Shown one piece after another: positions 5,848 through 11,299 of a stretch of DNA of 11,664 nt. Under the pieces are notes generated by a model. That model did not search any database. It was not told the DNA's origin and worked only from the letters and a program-made list of their open reading frames with translations. Every line of letters begins with the position of its first letter. Positions within the stretch are counted from its first letter, which is position 1. This DNA comes from Baffinella frigidus (Eukaryota; Cryptophyceae; Cryptomonadales; Baffinellaceae), in NCBI GenBank assembly GCA_026770585.1, contig MU646485.1:134246-145909 (forward strand). Direction: 5' to 3'. Made by a program: the position numbers and the translations under genes.

Positions 5848-6118
5848 GGGTGCGCCGTAGAACTCTCCAGGGGGTTGGGGGTTGGGTTTCGGAGTTTCGG
5901 TGTTTCGGGGTTAGGGTTGATGGGGGTAAGGTTCGTAGAGTGACTCCCCTGGGGTTGGGGTGTGGGGCTCGCCTGTTTGAGGGTTTGGGTTTTTGGGTTT
6001 TTGGGTTTTGGGGTTAGGGTGCAGGGTTTAGGGTGCAGGGTTCAGGGTTTAGGGGGTGGGGTTCGTTGTGGAAGTCTCATGGGGTTGGGTGGGACGTGTG
6101 GCTTGCCTGTTCGGTTTG
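5848..6118 (-). pseudogene. Tandem units joining E6's 3' end to E7's 5' end across a tiny intron
   Basis: Two aligned units, 5930-5985 and 6060-6118, each carry on the minus strand AACAG then GCGAGC or GCAAGC (E6's end and GC donor), about 24-30 bases of C-rich sequence, then GAGACTTCCAC or GGGAGTCACTC (E7's start). A third E7-start copy lies at about 5850-5866 (GAGAGTTCTACGG). They sit exactly between E6 and E7. They suggest that this intron was once very short and grew by copying the whole junction. Confidence 0.6.
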
Positions 6119-6300
6119 GAGTGCAGGGTTTGGGGTTTGGGGTTTTGGGTTTTGGGTTTTGGGTTTTGGGTTTGGGGTTTGGGGTTTGGGGTTTGGGGTT
6201 TGGGGTTTGGGGTTTTCGGGTTTGGGGGTTTGGGTGAGGGTTAGGGTTTAGTGTTTAGTGTTTTGGGTTTTAGGGTTAGAGGTCAGGGTTTCGGGGTTTG
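6119..6300. repeat. TTTGGGG and TTTTGGG heptamer array
   Basis: Four TTTTGGG units then about nine TTTGGGG units, followed by mixed variants. Similar short blocks fill 5880-6060 between the junction copies. Confidence 0.9.
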
Positions 6301-6308
6301 AGGCGTGC

Positions 6309-6384
6309 CTGTTCGGTGGTGCTCGTCGTACGAGTCGAAGCACGTCTCGAGGAGCAGGCACAGGTGTGGCGAGAGGTCCGGTTG
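6309..6384 (-). CDS. Exon E6, Leu/Cys-rich helix
   Basis: Minus strand, 25 codons plus one base, phase 0 to 1. It starts QPDLSPHLCLLLE and ends FDSYDEHHRT then G. The acceptor is GGCCCTCCCGCAG. The donor is ACAG then GCACGC, a GC donor. The amphipathic LSPHLCLLLETCF stretch looks like a buried helix. Three copies of its 5' part with acceptor lie upstream (6510-6865), and donor-end copies lie downstream near 5967 and 6105. Two substitutions against the nearest copy both change the amino acid, so silent-change support is lacking here. The product is not recognised. Confidence 0.72.
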
Positions 6385-6509
6385 CTGCGGGAGGGCCGGA
6401 CCATAAGTTGTCTGTCCACTTACGAACCGTCAGCAAAAAGAGGGCCACCTTAGTACTGGCGCGTCCTGGGTTGGTACGGGCGCGTCCTGAGGGAACACAA
6501 ACGTTACTA

Positions 6510-6865
6510 CTCGTCGTACGAGTCGAAGCACGTGTCGAGGAGCAGGCACAGGTGTGGCGAGAGGTGCGGTTGCTGCGGGATTAGGGTTCAGGGTTTAGGC
6601 CAGATGTTTTTGTCCGCCCGTGAACTTTTGCTGGTAAAAGTGGCCATCAAATTGACTAAATATTTAGTCAACACGTGTCGAGGAGCAGGCACAGGTTTGG
6701 CGAGAGGTGCGGTTGCTGCGGGATTAGGGTTCAGGGTTTAGGCCAGATGTTTTTGTCCGCCCGTGAACTTTTGCTGGTCAAAGTGGCCATCAAATTGACT
6801 AAATATTTAGTCAACACGTCTCGAGGAGCAGGCAGAGTGTGGCGAGAGGTCCGGTTGCTGCGGGG
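6510..6865 (-). pseudogene. Three 5'-end copies of E6 within a 143-bp tandem repeat
   Basis: Exon-like pieces at 6510-6576, 6672-6719 and 6815-6862 follow CCCGCAG on the minus strand. The first reaches DSYDE and then TAG. The second hits TGA after the Cys codon. The third has a one-base deletion. The period is exactly 143 bp (6529, 6672, 6815). Each full unit ends with the perfect 20-bp palindrome TTGACTAAATATTTAGTCAA, at 6652-6671 and 6795-6814, and carries a TTAGGGTTCAGGGTTTAGG piece. The unique stretch 6392-6509 has a 21-bp near-repeat (GGCGCGTCCTGRG twice). Confidence 0.8.
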
Positions 6866-7036
6866 TTAGGGTTCAGGATCCGGGTGCTGTGATCACAACC
6901 CTCAGAACCACAGAACCACAACCCTCAGAACTGCAGCCTCAACAGTCCAATGATCGAATTCCACTATTCCCACTATTTCTAGAAACAATTTATAGCACTG
7001 ATTATTATACAACGAACGTTCTTGGGGGGGGGGGGG
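6866..7036. other. Unique AT-richer intron stretch ending in G13
   Basis: CAGAACCACA/CAACCCTCAGAAC repeats lie at 6896-6935, then non-repetitive sequence to 7023, then thirteen G (7024-7036). No supported gene or RNA. Confidence 0.7.
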
Positions 7037-7043
7037 CGCTGAC

Positions 7044-7410
7044 GTCGCTCCGCGTGCCCGCCCTTCGTGAAGAGGGTAGATGAGAGCTAACCTGCTAACT
7101 CTAAAGTGCGAACCCGCTAACTCTCAAGGCCTTAAGCGGGCGGGCGGGCCGCTAACGCTCAAGGCCTTGAGCGAGTGGGCGATCCGCTAACGCTCAAGGC
7201 CTTTATCGGGCGGGCGGGCGGGCGGGCGGGCGGGCGGGCGTACGTCTCTTCGCGTGCCCCGGCCCTTCGTGAAGAGGGTTGATGAGAGCTAACCTGCTAA
7301 CTCCAAAGTGCGAACCCGCTCACTCTACCGGCCTTTACCGGGCTGGCGGGCTGGCGGGCGGGCCGCTAACTCTAAAGGCTTTTAGTGGGCGGGCGGGCGG
7401 GCGGGCGGGC
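7044..7410 (-). pseudogene. Two 3'-end copies of E5, with CGGG runs and a 35-bp tandem repeat
   Basis: Exon-like pieces at 7244-7288 and 7044-7086 repeat the end of E5 (LSSTLFTKGRGTR) with donor. The 7244 copy differs from E5 by four bases, three silent. The 7044 copy has lost two bases, which breaks the frame. Between them lie (CGGG)n runs at 7207-7240 and 7384-7410, and a 35-bp unit (GCTAACKCTCAAGGCCTT, at 7116, 7151 and 7186). That unit includes the perfect 16-bp palindrome GCTCAAGGCCTTGAGC at 7157-7172. All lie downstream of E5 in transcription sense. Confidence 0.72.
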
Positions 7411-7414
7411 GTAC

Positions 7415-7510
7415 GTCGCTCCGCGTGCCCCGGCCCTTGGTAAAGAGGGTTGATGAGAGCCAGCGGAAGGCCTCTGAGAGTTCGTTTGAGTCCCGCTCCT
7501 GCCGCATACC
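7415..7510 (-). CDS. Exon E5, 32 codons, helical
   Basis: Minus strand, phase 0 to 0. It starts GMRQERDSNELSEAFRW and ends TKGRGTRSD. The acceptor is GAAACCCACCCGCAG and the donor GAC then GTACGC. Charged and hydrophobic residues alternate as in a helix that would continue the coiled-coil-like E4, then end in a basic, Gly-rich turn. Two 3' copies follow downstream; the better one differs by three silent changes and one Ser/Arg change. The intron above it is a TTTGGGG array. The product is not recognised. Confidence 0.76.
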
Positions 7511-7524
7511 CTGCGGGTGGGTTT

Positions 7525-7728
7525 CGGTGTTGGCTGTTGGCGTTTGGGGTTTGGGGTTTGGGTGTTGGGGTTTGGTGTTGGGGGTTTTGGGTGTTGGGGT
7601 TTGGGGTTTGGGGTTTGGGGTTTGGGGTTTGGGGTTTGGGGTTTGGGGTTTGGGGTTTGGATTTTGGTGTTTGGTGTTTGGGTGTTTGGGGTTTGGGGTT
7701 TGGTGTTTGGTATTTGGGGTTCCGGGTT
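7525..7728. repeat. TTTGGGG heptamer array (intron E4 to E5)
   Basis: About a dozen TTTGGGG units with GTGTTGGGG and GTGTTTGGG variants. Long hydrophobic plus-strand frames (GFGVWGL repeats) are products of the heptamer. Confidence 0.92.
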
Positions 7729-7773
7729 CATAGATCGCACAGTCGCCCTGGTAGGGCTGGTGGGGAATTTTAC

Positions 7774-7994
7774 CTGCAGCAGGATCTCATCCTGGGTAGT
7801 ATTTCTGAGAAATACGATCCTGGCAACGAAAATTACTACACACCGGACATTTTCAGTCACGTCCGTGTAGTAATTTTCGTTGCAAATCGAATCGGAGATC
7901 CCCGAAATCGTATTTCTCAGAAATACTCGCCGGGATGAGATCTGCACGGAGTTCTCTTCGTGCTGCATCCCGGTATCCCACTCGCGCAGCTCCG
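7774..7994 (-). pseudogene. 3'-end copy of E4 split by a transposon
   Basis: On the minus strand the last part of E4 is present from ELREWDTGMQHEENSVQ, interrupted after VQ, and resumes with LLQ followed by GTAAAA. Against E4 the intact codons differ mainly by silent changes (GAC/GAT, GAG/GAA). Without the insert the site aligns base for base with E4. It lies downstream of E4 in transcription sense. Because 156 inserted bases keep the frame open, a continuous minus-strand frame runs through it, which should not be mistaken for a gene. Confidence 0.75.
7787..7938. mobile_element. 152-bp palindromic transposon with GATC target duplication
   Basis: The ends are TCATCC and GGATGA. The terminal inverted repeats are about 32 bp with three mismatches. 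The inner inverted repeat GCAACGAAAATTACTACAC (7823-7841) is matched perfectly at 7865-7883. GTATTTCTGAGAAATAC, itself palindromic, sits in each arm. GATC stands on both sides (7783-7786 and 7939-7942). The unoccupied site is seen in E4 at 8131-8141, and the two align with no other gap. It has no coding capacity and is non-autonomous, like a miniature inverted-repeat transposon or an introner. Internal GTATTT and CCCAG on the minus strand could act as splice sites. Confidence 0.82.
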
Positions 7995-7997
7995 GTT

Positions 7998-8095
7998 ACA
8001 TGGGTTTCATGCTTCGGGTTCCAGGTTTCATGCTTCGGGTTTCATGCTTCGGGTTTCGGGCCTCAGCTTTCGGGTGCCGGGTTCCAGATTTCGGG
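7998..8095. repeat. 14-bp repeat GGGTTTCATGCTTC and TTTCGGG units
   Basis: About three copies of a 14-bp unit, two heptamers long, then TTTCGGG-like units. The double-heptamer period suggests that one heptamer pair mutated and spread. Confidence 0.8.
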
Positions 8096-8128
8096 TATGC
8101 AGCTGGGTGTAGAAAGGGTTTGTTTCAC

Positions 8129-8254
8129 CTGCAAGAGGCTCTGCACGGAGTTCTCCTCGTGCTGCATCCCGGTGTCCCACTCGCGCAGTTCCCGCAAGAG
8201 TTTCTCACGCTCGTAGATCAGCGACATGTTCAGAGAGCGTAGCGACGAGTTCTC
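8129..8254 (-). CDS. Exon E4, 42 codons, coiled-coil-like
   Basis: Minus strand, phase 0 to 0. It starts ENSSLRSLNMSLIYEREK and ends EENSVQSLLQ. The acceptor is CCCCTGACAG and the donor TTGCAG then GTGAAA. Hydrophobic residues at 12, 19, 23, 26, 30, 37 and 40 follow a 3-4 spacing, and 42 codons equal six heptads, so a coiled coil is likely. Two 5' copies lie upstream (8466-8548, 8699-8740) and one 3' copy downstream (7774-7994). The nearest upstream copy differs by four bases, three silent. This is the longest and best supported exon. The family is not recognised. Confidence 0.82.
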
Positions 8255-8346
8255 CTGTCAGGGGTTATTATGGGTTAGGGATTCGCCGGGGTTATTAGGG
8301 GTTGGGGTTTAGCCTTTTGGGGGTGTTAAGGGTCAGGGGTTAGGGT

Positions 8347-8450
8347 TGAGCGTATTGAGGGTTAGGGTTGTGCGTATTAGGGATTAGGGTTGTGCGTATT
8401 AGGGGCCATGTGCGTATTAGGGGTTAGGGTTGTGCGTATTAGGGGCCAGG
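8347..8450. repeat. 22-bp tandem repeat around GTGCGTATTAGGG
   Basis: GCGTATT recurs at 8350, 8372, 8394, 8412 and 8434. The unit is GTGCGTATTAGGGRTTAGGG plus TT, a TTAGGG-derived higher-order repeat. 8255-8346 is similar degenerate material. Confidence 0.85.
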
Positions 8451-8465
8451 GGTCAGCATGTCCGT

Positions 8466-8548
8466 GTGTCCCACTCGCGCAGTTCCCGCAGGAGTTCCTC
8501 GCGCTCGTAGATCAGCGACATGTTCAGAGAGCGTAGCGAGGAGTTCTC
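8466..8548 (-). pseudogene. 5'-end copy of E4 (first two thirds)
   Basis: After CCCTAACCAACAG the minus strand encodes ENSSLRSLNMSLIYERE and continues to LREWDT, then breaks off. Four base differences from E4 give three silent changes and one Lys/Glu change. Its acceptor carries CCCTAAC, a heptamer derivative that also resembles a branch site. It lies upstream of E4 in transcription sense. Confidence 0.78.
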
Positions 8549-8601
8549 CTGTTGGTTAGGGCTTAGGGTTCGGCGTATGGTTTAGGATCTAGCGTAAGCC
8601 A

Positions 8602-8621
8602 GAACACCGGGTTAGGTGTTC
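8602..8621. other. 7-bp hairpin
   Basis: GAACACC at 8602-8608 pairs with GGTGTTC at 8615-8621 around GGGTTA. Confidence 0.7.
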
Positions 8622-8698
8622 GTTGGGGGTGAGGGTTTGGCCTGGGTAAAAAAAACGGGTTAGGTTTCGGGTTTCGGGTTTCGGGTTTTGGGTTTCGG

Positions 8699-8740
8699 GT
8701 AGATGAGCGACAGGTTCAGCGAGCGTAGGGGTGAGTTCTC
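8699..8740 (-). pseudogene. 5'-end copy of E4 (first 14 codons)
   Basis: After CCCTAACCAACAG the minus strand encodes ENSPLRSLNLSLIY, then turns straight into CCCGAAACCC heptamers. It lies upstream of E4 in transcription sense and keeps acceptor and exon start only. Confidence 0.78.
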
Positions 8741-8891
8741 CTGTTGGTTAGGGTCTAGTGTTTGGCCTAAGTTGGGGGGGTTGGGGTTGAGCCTAAGCTG
8801 AGTTATCCTATTAGTTAGGCAACCTACCAAGTCAGGTTTCGGGCTCATGAGTGCAGGGGTTAGGGTTTTAGGGCCACAACACTACCACTCG

Positions 8892-8996
8892 AGGCGCGCG
8901 ACGGCGGGAGCGACGTCAACACTAAACCCCTGACCCCTGAACTAGCAGAATCCTACACCAGGCGCACGACGGCGGGAGCGACGTTCAGGGGTCAGG
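8892..8996 (+). pseudogene. Two E3 5'-end fragments in inverted orientation, with a 14-bp inverted repeat
   Basis: On the plus strand, GAG or CCAG is followed by GCGCRCGACGGCGGGAGCGA at 8892 and 8960, encoding A-[R/H]-DGGSD, the start of E3. These are the only exon fragments oriented against the gene. CCTGACCCCTGAAC (8929-8942) pairs perfectly with GTTCAGGGGTCAGG (8983-8996), so a local inversion or hairpin-mediated copy is likely. Confidence 0.65.
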
Positions 8997-9003
8997 ATCT
9001 TAC

Positions 9004-9033
9004 AGCACTAGGCTGGGTTCCTCGCTCTGCACA
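9004..9033 (-). CDS. Possible small exon with a consensus GTAAGA donor
   Basis: On the minus strand AACAACAG is followed by ten open phase-0 codons, CAERGTQPSA, and then GTAAGATCC, the best match here to a canonical donor. A frame using the next AG would read SEEPSLVL. It lies in the E3-E4 intron, where a phase 0 to 0 exon would fit. No flanking partial copies are seen, so this is a weak call. The plus strand from 9045 (CFEDTLLMDGRS) is an alternative reading without splice support. Confidence 0.3.
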
Positions 9034-9089
9034 CTGTTGTTTTGAGGACACGCTGCTGATGGACGGACGATCCGCAACACCGCTGGTAG

Positions 9090-9455
9090 CTTTCCAACCG
9101 AGGCAACCCGCAACCCGCAACCCAAGAGACTGGGACCTGCACTACCGCTGCTCCCTGCCAACGTTCCCCGCCCGACCCTCCACACTGCACACTGCACCCT
9201 TCACCCCGCACCCTGCACTCACCCTGCACCCTTCACCCTTCACCCTTCACCCTTCACCCTTCACCCTTCACCCTTCACCCTTCACCCTCCACCCTGCACC
9301 CTGCACCCTGCACCCTGCACCCTGCACCCTGCACCCCCCCGCCGCCCGACCCTGCACCCTGCACCCTGCACCCTTCACCCTGCACCTTTCACCCCACCCC
9401 ACTCCCCACCCCCTCCCCCCTTCACCCTACCCCAAACCCCACACCCTCAACCCCG
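9090..9455. repeat. C-rich heptamer array (CCCGCAA, CCCTTCA, CCCTGCA)
   Basis: CCCGCAA three times, then CCCTGCA, about eight CCCTTCA, about seven CCCTGCA, and mixed CCCCA units. It has the same 7-bp period as the other arrays, but the C-rich strand is the plus strand, so the transcript of the minus gene would be G-rich here. Confidence 0.9.
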
Positions 9456-9460
9456 CGCAC

Positions 9461-9550
9461 CTCCATGAGAGTGGTGGTGTGGTGGCCATCGCCCGTTGGG
9501 TCCCAGTGGTGCGACGGAACCAGCATGTCGTCGCTCCCGCCGTCGTGCGC
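9461..9550 (-). CDS. Exon E3, 30 codons, Asp/His-rich
   Basis: Minus strand, phase 0 to 0. It starts AHDGGSDDMLVPSHHW and ends HHTTTLME. The acceptor is GGCACTAG, the only TAG among the twelve, and the donor GAG then GTGCGC. Third positions are strongly G or C. A 5' copy with a CAG acceptor lies upstream (9803-9848). Clustered Asp and His could bind metal, but this is only a composition remark. It follows E2 in frame: DHEW then AHDGG. The product is not recognised. Confidence 0.75.
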
Positions 9551-9802
9551 CTAGTGCCGGGTTTCGGGTTAGATCTCCCGAGGAACAGCTCTAGCCCCTG
9601 CACCGCAGGTCGCTACAGGGTGGACTGACAGCACGAGCTGCAGCGTCAGACTCTGGTGTTTCGGGTTTGATCTCGGAGCATGCCAGAATCTGGTGTGTAT
9701 CTTACGGCTGCCAACGCCGAAGATGAGGGTGGATATGCTATTTTAGGCAAATAAGCAAGGCTTAGATGCGTGTGCTTGTTAGCAGATTCTGTTATGTTCC
9801 GA
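9551..9802. other. Intron stretch without an assigned gene
   Basis: Mostly unique. CAGACTCTGGTGT at 9648 and CAGAATCTGGTGT at 9684 are near-repeats. On the minus strand a phase-0 segment SLTLQLVLSVHP stands between ACCAG and GTAGCG, and GCAGCC is followed by GTAAGATAC, so small exons are possible but unproven. Confidence 0.45.
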
Positions 9803-9848
9803 AGTGGTGCGACGGGTCCAGCATGCCTTCGCTCCCGCCGTCGTGCGC
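9803..9848 (-). pseudogene. 5'-end copy of E3 with acceptor
   Basis: After GAAAGCAG the minus strand encodes AHDGGSEGMLDPSHH and then runs into TTCGGAACATAA, a stop. It lies upstream of E3 in transcription sense. A splice from E2 to this acceptor would remove a 175-nt heptamer intron (9849-10023) in frame, so this decoy may be usable by the cell. Confidence 0.72.
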
Positions 9849-10023
9849 CTGCTTTCGGGTTTGGGGTTTGGGGTTTGGGGTTTGGGGTTTGGGTTCGGGG
9901 TTTGGGGTTTGGGGTTTGGGGTTTGGGGTTTGGGGTTTGGGGTTTAGGGTTTAGGGTTTACGCACTCATGATCTAGGATTTAGGGTTTACCTCATGGTCC
10001 AGGGTTAAGGGTGTAGGGTTTAC
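9849..10023. repeat. TTTGGGG/TTTAGGG array with two 3'-end copies of E2
   Basis: About ten TTTGGGG units then TTTAGGG. Three donors follow one another on the minus strand: E2's own TGG then GTAAACCCTA, and copies at 9991 (CCATGAG then GTAAACCCTA) and 9962 (CATGAGTGC then GTAAACCCTA). The donor hexamer GTAAAC leads directly into CCCTAAA heptamers. Confidence 0.8.
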
Positions 10024-10097
10024 CCATTCATGGTCTTCCACCGCCACCGCGTGCACCACCATCGGCTCGCACGCCGGCTGGATCGCCCCGGCCCCCT
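10024..10097 (-). CDS. Exon E2, 24 codons
   Basis: Minus strand, two bases then 24 codons, phase 1 to 0. It starts GAGAIQPACEPMVVHAV and ends EDHEW. The 3' splice site is textbook: GTAACTAACG as branch site (plus strand 10122-10130), then TTTCCTCTC and CGGCAG. The donor is TGG then GTAAAC. The leading AG joins the last G of E1 to form a Glu codon. One 5' copy lies upstream (10231-10281) with an equally good acceptor, and two short 3' copies lie downstream. The product is not recognised. Confidence 0.75.
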
Positions 10098-10130
10098 CTG
10101 CCGATAGAGAGGAAACAATGCGTTAGTTAC
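10098..10130 (-). promoter_or_regulatory. 3' splice site of E2 (branch site, pyrimidine tract, AG)
   Basis: The minus strand reads AACTAAC, then about 22 bases with TTTCCTCTC, then CAG at 10098-10100. The same arrangement, with TTTTTTTCCTGTCC, is repeated at 10282-10313 in front of the E2 copy. The spacing suits a U2-type branch site. Confidence 0.65.
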
Positions 10131-10135
10131 GGCAA

Positions 10136-10398
10136 CGAAACCAAGATGGCCACCGCCAGGGGAGAGAAAACGTGCGTTTCTTACGCATCAAAAATGCGGT
10201 TGTTACTGGACGAAGCCAACATGGCAGACACCGCGTGCACCACCATCGGCTCGCACGCCGGCTGGATCTCCCCGGCCCCCTCTGCCGGGACAGGAAAAAA
10301 ACGCGTTAGTTACGGATCGAAACCAACATGGCCACCATCGATGCGTAAAAAACGCACGTTTTCTCTCCCCTGGCGGTGGCCATGTTGGTTTCGATCCG
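10136..10398. repeat. Tandem (184 bp) and inverted repeats around the E2 5' copy
   Basis: 10045-10160 is repeated directly at 10229-10336. The latter includes an E2 5' copy at 10231-10281 (GAGEIQPACEPMVVHA). Within the block 10136-10189 is the inverse of 10340-10393 (52 of 54 bases), and 10313-10336 pairs perfectly over 24 bp with 10375-10398 around a 38-nt loop. GAAACCAACATGGCCACC thus appears in both orientations. The plus-strand frame through it is a by-product. Confidence 0.82.
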
Positions 10399-10476
10399 GA
10401 AAAGTATTCCCTTCCGTGACAGGGGGGTGGCGGGGGGGGGAGGGTACCGTAGTATCCTGAAACCTGAACCCTAGTG

Positions 10477-11048
10477 GTTACCTAAACCGTCGTGCAAGGT
10501 TCCACACGGTTATTTTCTGATGCACGTTTGATCACGTTACCCCCCGGAATCCGGGGGGCGCGAACCCTTGGTCGTCCACCGTGTGGGGTGTTTGCCTAGC
10601 CCGTAGTGGCAGGTAGCGTCATGCTGTCATACGGCCTCTGCAGTGTCCTTAAACCCAAACCCCGCATGAGGTGTCCTGAATCCCAAACCCCTCAACCCCA
10701 AACTCTAGAGTTTACCTAACACGTAGTGTAAGGTGGTCCTGAACCCTCAACCCCTCAAACCCAACCCCATCAACCCCTCAACCCCAGCGTGTACCTAAGC
10801 CGTAGGGGCAGGTAGCGTCGTGCTGCCAGATGGCCACAGCATGCTCCGACACCGCGAGGCTCAACCCTCAACCCCGCAACCCCAACCCCCAACCCCTAGC
10901 GTTTTACGTAAACCGTAGTGCAAGGTGGCGACACCAAACCCTAGCGTTTGCCTAAGCCGTAGTGTAAGGTGGCTTGGTGCTGCCCAAGCCCGAAACCTCG
11001 CAACCCCAAACCCTAGTGTTTACCTAAGCCGTAGTGTCAGCTTGGTGA
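10477..11048 (-). pseudogene. Seven 3'-end copies of E1 with donors
   Basis: Exon-end positions are 10482, 10596, 10716, 10795, 10908, 10952 and 11024. Each ends on the minus strand in a variant of CACTACGGCTTAG (HYGL) followed by GT (five) or GC (10596 and 10952). The 10795 copy is longest, from LAVSEH to CPYGL. The 10596 copy has TGA in place of Trp. The others keep 4-10 codons. Between them are CCCCAA and CCCTCAA units, C-rich on the plus strand. All lie downstream of E1 in transcription sense. Confidence 0.75.
10502..10586. other. Nested palindrome
   Basis: The outer stem CCACACGGT (10502-10510) pairs with ACCGTGTGG (10578-10586). The inner stem CCCCCCGGA (10540-10548) pairs with TCCGGGGGG (10550-10558) with one base between. 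It sits between two E1 3' copies and may be a small fold-back insertion. Confidence 0.75.
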
Positions 11049-11110
11049 GATGGGCCTCTCGAGATCCTGTCTAAGGGTAATAAAGAAGAAGAAGTAAGGG
11101 TGGTGTTTAC

Positions 11111-11195
11111 CTAAGCCGTAGTGGCAGGTAGCGTCGTGCTGCCAGATGGCTTCGGCATGCACCGACACCGCCAGCGCCGCTTTCGCCTTGCTCGC
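11111..11195 (-). CDS. Exon E1, rightmost intact exon
   Basis: Minus strand, 28 codons plus one base, phase 0 to 1. It starts ASKAKAALAVSVHAE and ends HDATCHYGL then G. The 3' splice site has AACTAAT, then TTTCTCTTACCACCTACAG. The donor is TTAG then GTAAAC. It is surrounded exactly by the rule: three 5' copies upstream (11300-11540) and seven 3' copies downstream. The Ala/Lys-rich start suits a helix. A preceding exon must exist because this one begins without a start codon. The product is not recognised. Confidence 0.74.
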
Positions 11196-11222
11196 CTGTA
11201 GGTGGTAAGAGAAATTAGTTAT
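11196..11222 (-). promoter_or_regulatory. 3' splice site of E1
   Basis: The minus strand reads ATAACTAAT, then TTCTCTTACCACCTACAG ending at 11196: a branch-site-like motif with a pyrimidine-rich tract at normal spacing. 11223-11299 holds an AT-rich stretch with no visible gene. Confidence 0.6.
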
Positions 11223-11299
11223 GGCGTAGTAAATTTACTTAGGCCTCCTAATTAAAATGAAAACGCTAATTAGGGAAGTGATTCAGTAATCTTTCCGGA

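Noticed and set aside
6529-6865. CRISPR-like array or other short regularly spaced repeats
   Set aside because: The period is 143 bp with whole units identical. There is no short repeat with unique spacers.
7372-7968. Continuous 198-codon minus-strand frame
   Set aside because: It joins an E4 copy, the inserted transposon, a heptamer array and antisense of E5 by chance of open frames. The E5 part is read in a different frame from the spliced exon.
4834-9976. Long plus-strand frames rich in GFGVWGL, and minus-strand frames rich in NPKPETRNP
   Set aside because: They are translations of 7-bp heptamers, open because the repeats contain no stop in several frames. They have no codon bias of their own.
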